Source: Bacillus sp. OxB-1
GTDB lineage: Bacteria > Bacillota > Bacilli > Bacillales_A > Planococcaceae
Assembly (NCBI RefSeq): GCF_000829195.1
Contig: NZ_AP013294.1
Coordinates: 1,251,001-1,315,000 of the forward strand
Reading direction: 5' to 3'
Length of the DNA stretch: 64,000 bases
A model generated the notes under the pieces. The model ran no database searches, was not told the origin of the DNA, and saw nothing but the letters and a program-made list of their open reading frames with translations. The position numbers were made by a program, and so were the translations under genes. Positions 60,924-64,000 of this stretch are shown in pieces (position 1 is the stretch's first letter; the number at the start of each line of letters is the position of its first letter).

Positions 60924-62005
60924 TGCGCATGGAAGATTTTCAATTGACGGATTTGCTGTTGAAAATGTACGACAATGCATCGGAAGCCATCTTCTTTTTT
61001 AATCGGGAAGGGCAGGTCATTGCGTTGAATGAAACGGCCCGGTCAATCGTGGAGCCGGAAGTTGTCCATCAGATGATCATGGGCAACCGGAACGCCATTT
61101 GCCTGACGTGCAAAGGGTATACGAGCAGTCAGGAGCTCCGCACTTGCGAAGGTTGTTATCTATCGAATCCGGAAGAGAATATTAGCTCTTTCCAAGTGTA
61201 TTTGGAGACTCGGGGAAAAGGCGTTGTGCCCTATACTGCGAGTTTCCAGACGGTTGATGAAGAGAACGGACTCCGGGTACTGATGCTCCGGGACTTGACG
61301 AAGCAGTTCAAGACGCAGGAGTCGTTGAATCAGAAAATCATGGTGAAACGGATCATTGAAGCGCAGGAGGATGAACGGAAGCGGATCTCCCGGGAGCTTC
61401 ATGACAGCGTCGCCCAAGAGATGCTCAGCACGCTGGTGGATATCCGCTTGTTGAAGTATATGAACATCGAAGGGGAAGCGCTGGCCAAGGTCAAGGAAAC
61501 GGAAATCGAATTAATGCGGTTACTGGATGATATCCGGCATCTCTCTGTGGAGCTTCGACCTGCCACGCTGGATGATCTCGGTCTGGAGGCGGCCTTCCGC
61601 ACCCACTTCAAATGGCTGGAGAAGAACTACGGCCTTGTCGTGCATTTCACGGCCGAATTGGACTCGAAACGGTACGAAGGGGAAATCGAAACGGTCGTCT
61701 ACCGGATATGCCAAGAAGCGATCTTCAATGCGTTGAAATATGCGGAAACCGATAACGTGGCCGTCCGTTTATTTGAAAAAGAAGGGATTTTGATCCTCCA
61801 TGTCATCGATGAAGGGGTCGGCTTTCATGTGGATCATCCGGACGTCAAAGGGACCGGGCTCGGGCTGTATGGAATGAAAGAAAGGGCCGAGCTCGTCAAT
61901 GGACAATTGACGATTCTCTCCGAATCGGGGAAAGGGACGGTCGTCCAATTGGAAGTCCCGTTAGCCAAAGGGGGAACTACGAATGAAAATCATCATAGCG
62001 GATGA
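60923..62005 (+). CDS. nreB: Oxygen-sensing histidine kinase NreB
   Basis: 360 aa cytoplasmic kinase with no membrane helix. An N-terminal PAS domain holds four cysteines at 60, 63, 75 and 78 (CLTC and CEGC), the C-x2-C-x11-C-x2-C pattern that binds the O2-labile [4Fe-4S] cluster in Staphylococcus NreB. HisKA_3: [16 protein letters not shown] with His160. ATPase lobe: [16 protein letters not shown] and [15 protein letters not shown]. With the cluster intact (no O2) it phosphorylates NreC. Confidence 0.93.
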   Translation: MRMEDFQLTDLLLKMYDNASEAIFFFNREGQVIALNETARSIVEPEVVHQMIMGNRNAICLTCKGYTSSQELRTCEGCYLSNPEENISSFQVYLETRGKGVVPYTASFQTVDEENGLRVLMLRDLTKQFKTQESLNQKIMVKRIIEAQEDERKRISRELHDSVAQEMLSTLVDIRLLKYMNIEGEALAKVKETEIELMRLLDDIRHLSVELRPATLDDLGLEAAFRTHFKWLEKNYGLVVHFTAELDSKRYEGEIETVVYRICQEAIFNALKYAETDNVAVRLFEKEGILILHVIDEGVGFHVDHPDVKGTGLGLYGMKERAELVNGQLTILSESGKGTVVQLEVPLAKGGTTNENHHSG

Positions 62006-62630
62006 TCACGCCGTCGTTCGCAGCGGCTTCATGCACATCTTGAACTTCCAGGAAGATATGGAGGTGGTCGCGACAGCGGCGGATGGACTGGAAGCTTATG
62101 ATCAAGTCGCCTTGCATCGGCCGGATGTCTTATTGATGGATCTGAGCATGCCGCCTGGGCAGAGCGGACTGATCGCCACGGGGAGGATCAAGGAAGAGTT
62201 TCCGGATACGAAAATCCTCATTTTGACGATGTACGATGATGAAGAATACTTATTCCATGTCCTGAAGAACGGTGCTTCCGGTTATGTGCTAAAAAATTCG
62301 CCCGATGAGGAACTGTTGGCGGCCATTCGTACGGTGCATGCGGGTGGAATCTATATCCAACCGACGATGGAGAGCCCGCTCGTCCGGGAATTTCTTGAAA
62401 AGGACATGGATGGCGTCGAAACCGATCCGTATCGGATTTTGTCGAAGCGGGAGATTGAAATTCTGCCCCTAGTCGCGAGAGGGTATGGAAATAAGGAGAT
62501 TGCGGAAAAGTTATTCATCTCCGTCAAAACGGTAGAAGCACATAAGGCGAAAATCATGGAGAAATTGCAGTTGAAAGGAAGGCCGGAACTCGTCGAGTAT
62601 GCCTTGAAAAAGAAGTTGCTGAACTTCTGA
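61983..62630 (+). CDS. nreC: Response regulator NreC (NarL/LuxR family)
   Basis: 215 aa: receiver with Asp53 ([14 protein letters not shown]), [18 protein letters not shown], then LuxR-type helix-turn-helix ([26 protein letters not shown] in parts). It overlaps nreB by 23 nt. Target: the TAGGG-N4-CCCTA box upstream of narG. Confidence 0.92.
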   Translation: MKIIIADDHAVVRSGFMHILNFQEDMEVVATAADGLEAYDQVALHRPDVLLMDLSMPPGQSGLIATGRIKEEFPDTKILILTMYDDEEYLFHVLKNGASGYVLKNSPDEELLAAIRTVHAGGIYIQPTMESPLVREFLEKDMDGVETDPYRILSKREIEILPLVARGYGNKEIAEKLFISVKTVEAHKAKIMEKLQLKGRPELVEYALKKKLLNF

Positions 62631-62643
62631 AGGAGGTTTTCCA

Positions 62644-63171
62644 ATGGTGTCAAATCAAAAATTCAAGTTCGACCTGCCTGCCTTGCGCGTTCTGGAGAAT
62701 GAACATCGATACCTCTTGTATCTCATGGACGGCTGGCATTCGATTGTCCTCGGATTCGAACGGGATATCTATACGGAGGAAGAGGCAAGGGAAGCGCTCG
62801 GAACATTGCGAAAACAGATTGTGGAATTCATCGAGCCGTTCAAAAACCATACTGATAAGGAAGAGGAATTCCTGTTTCCGATGTTGGCCCGCTATGTGGG
62901 AGACGAGCAAGGTCCGGTAGCGGCCACGGAAGAAGAACACGGGGAGATCGATGCGTATATCGGCCATTTTCTCCATCATACGCTTGGTGACTTGACGCAA
63001 TTATCCCTCGCGGAGATGAAAGAAGTGGTCCGGGATGCGGGAGAGGCTTTCGAAGTGATCACCATTCATTTTATCAAAGAGGAATCCATCCTTTATCCCA
63101 TGGTGAATAGAGTGTTGCGCAAGGAGGAGCAGGAACAGCTCTTCAAGGAATTATATACCCCTCTCGTATGA
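62644..63171 (+). CDS. Hemerythrin-like di-iron protein
   Basis: 175 aa four-helix bundle of the hemerythrin/HHE type. Candidate iron ligands: LENEHRYLLYLMD, FKNHTDKEEEFLFPML, TEEEHGEIDAYIGHF and HFIKEESILYPM. AAGGAGG precedes the ATG. Placed directly after nreABC and before narK, it may scavenge NO or O2, or help repair Fe-S clusters during the shift to nitrate respiration. Related to DUF438/HHE proteins, not to the longer ScdA/YtfE. Confidence 0.82.
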   Translation: MVSNQKFKFDLPALRVLENEHRYLLYLMDGWHSIVLGFERDIYTEEEAREALGTLRKQIVEFIEPFKNHTDKEEEFLFPMLARYVGDEQGPVAATEEEHGEIDAYIGHFLHHTLGDLTQLSLAEMKEVVRDAGEAFEVITIHFIKEESILYPMVNRVLRKEEQEQLFKELYTPLV

Positions 63172-63259
63172 TTCATGTTTCTTCCAGTTCAGGAAGGGGA
63201 AATCAAAGAAGCAATGAATCGAATGCTTCATTCAAAATTTCAGGATGGGAATGATTTGA

Positions 63260-64000
63260 ATGATCAGGAAAATGCAATTGCCTCTACAAACAGCAAACTT
63301 AGTCGTCGGCTTCATGGTATGGGTGCTCATATCTTCCTTGCTGCCATTCATCACGGAAGACATTACGATTCCGCCTGAACGGCTGGCCATCGTAACAGCG
63401 ATTCCGGTTGTCCTCGGATCGATCTTACGGATTCCGCTCGGTTATTACGCGAACATCTTCGGAGCGCGGATCATCTTTCTCGTCAGCTTTATTTTGCTGC
63501 TTTTTCCGGTGTACTACATAAGTGAAACGTCTTCGGTTGCCGGTCTGATTATAGGAGGAACCTTCCTCGGAATCGGGGGAGCGGTCTTCTCCGTCGGGGT
63601 CACCTCCTTGCCGAAGTATTACCCGAAAGAGAAGCATGGGCTCGTCAATGGGATCTACGGGATGGGGAATGTCGGGACGGCGGTTTCCACATTCGCAGCT
63701 CCTGTTTTGGCCACAAAGTTCGGCTGGTCGACGACGGTTAAATTCTATCTGATCTTGCTGCTCGTCTTCGCTGTATTGAATTTTCTATTCGGGGACCGGA
63801 AAGAAGCGAAAGTGAAAACGTCGCTCGTCGAGCAGATCAAAGGTGTCTATAAAAATGAGAAGCTTTGGTTTTTCTCGTTGTTCTATTTCATCACTTTCGG
63901 CTCCTTCGTCGCTTTCACGGTCTTCTTGCCGAATTTCCTCGTGACGTATTTCGGTTTGGAGAAGGTGGATGCCGGAATGCGGACGGCAGGTTTCATTGCC
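63260..64000 (+). CDS. narK: Nitrate/nitrite transporter NarK, N-terminal part (truncated by window end)
   Basis: The frame from ATG 63260 is open to the window end (247 codons). It reads MIRKMQLPLQTANLVVGFMV and continues with MFS helices, including GYYANIFGARIIF and VTSLPKYYPKEKHGLVNGIY (the nitrate signature region) and GMGNVGTAVSTF. It would import nitrate or export nitrite for the NarGHJI enzyme. The start has only a weak GGGA ribosome binding site; an in-frame ATG at 63272 is an alternative. Confidence 0.9.
   Translation, partial: MIRKMQLPLQTANLVVGFMVWVLISSLLPFITEDITIPPERLAIVTAIPVVLGSILRIPLGYYANIFGARIIFLVSFILLLFPVYYISETSSVAGLIIGGTFLGIGGAVFSVGVTSLPKYYPKEKHGLVNGIYGMGNVGTAVSTFAAPVLATKFGWSTTVKFYLILLLVFAVLNFLFGDRKEAKVKTSLVEQIKGVYKNEKLWFFSLFYFITFGSFVAFTVFLPNFLVTYFGLEKVDAGMRTAGFIA

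Noticed and set aside
63175..63378. 67-codon gene between the hemerythrin gene and narK
   Set aside because: It runs out of frame into the narK coding region and has no ribosome binding site or family features.

Overview
The window looks like chromosomal DNA from a low-to-mid GC Gram-positive of the order Bacillales. The evidence is AGGAGG-type ribosome binding sites with GTG and TTG starts, complete LiaIHFSR and BceRS-BceAB cell-envelope stress modules, an OpuC-type osmoprotectant importer, a staphylococcal-style narGHJI-nreABC nitrate respiration locus, and a Bacillus megaterium-style anaerobic cobalamin operon with CbiH60 and a His-tailed CbiX. A spore-forming Planococcaceae member (Sporosarcina-like) is my best guess, but that is inference. 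No rRNA, tRNA, prophage or CRISPR was seen.

Layout. 0-10.7 kb: ten-gene cobalamin operon on the minus strand (cbiH60-cbiX-cbiJ-cbiC-cbiD-cbiET-cbiL-cbiF-cbiG-cobA) behind a cobalamin riboswitch. 10.9-14.2 kb: btuFCD importer, minus strand, behind a second, nearly duplicate riboswitch. 14.2-19.2 kb: divergent plus-strand operon behind a third cobalamin riboswitch, encoding a second FecBCD-type importer, a SAM methyltransferase and a thioredoxin-like [2Fe-2S] ferredoxin. 19.3-24.7 kb: secreted M28 aminopeptidase, a 103-bp tandem repeat and liaIHFSR. 24.8-29.9 kb: fatty-acid degradation genes (thiolase, SDR, acyl-CoA dehydrogenase, acyl-CoA ligase) with a near-perfect FadR operator. 29.95-32.6 kb: a gene-poor accessory stretch with a 199-bp MITE-like element, a perfect 44-bp palindrome, a frameshifted IS110-family element, a 20-unit short-word array and a cluster of DnaA boxes. 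32.8-35.7 kb: DedA-UppP pair, MBL hydrolase, glutaredoxin. 35.8-41.7 kb: two-component system, two PepSY proteins and a chemoreceptor. 41.8-44.6 kb: ABC-2 exporter and an unusual ABC-ATPase/LytTR fusion. 44.7-47.6 kb: OpuC-like importer. 47.7-52.2 kb: BceRS-BceAB-like module. 52.2-53.7 kb: second MITE copy, a DNA glycosylase and two small genes. 53.8-64 kb: narGHJI, nreABC, a hemerythrin protein and a truncated narK.

How it fits together. The left third is a B12 economy: de novo corrin synthesis, B12 import and a second corrinoid-regulated importer operon, each with its own riboswitch and attenuating terminator. The right end is anaerobic nitrate respiration under the NreABC oxygen/nitrate sensor, with an exact NreC palindrome upstream of narG.

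The least explained signal is a set of five intergenic arrays (A-E) built from units of about 20-22 nt. Three of them (A, B, C) share one word, TTTGCTTGCATTCGG. The other two use different words at the same unit length, and one (D) has grown into a 103-bp higher-order repeat.
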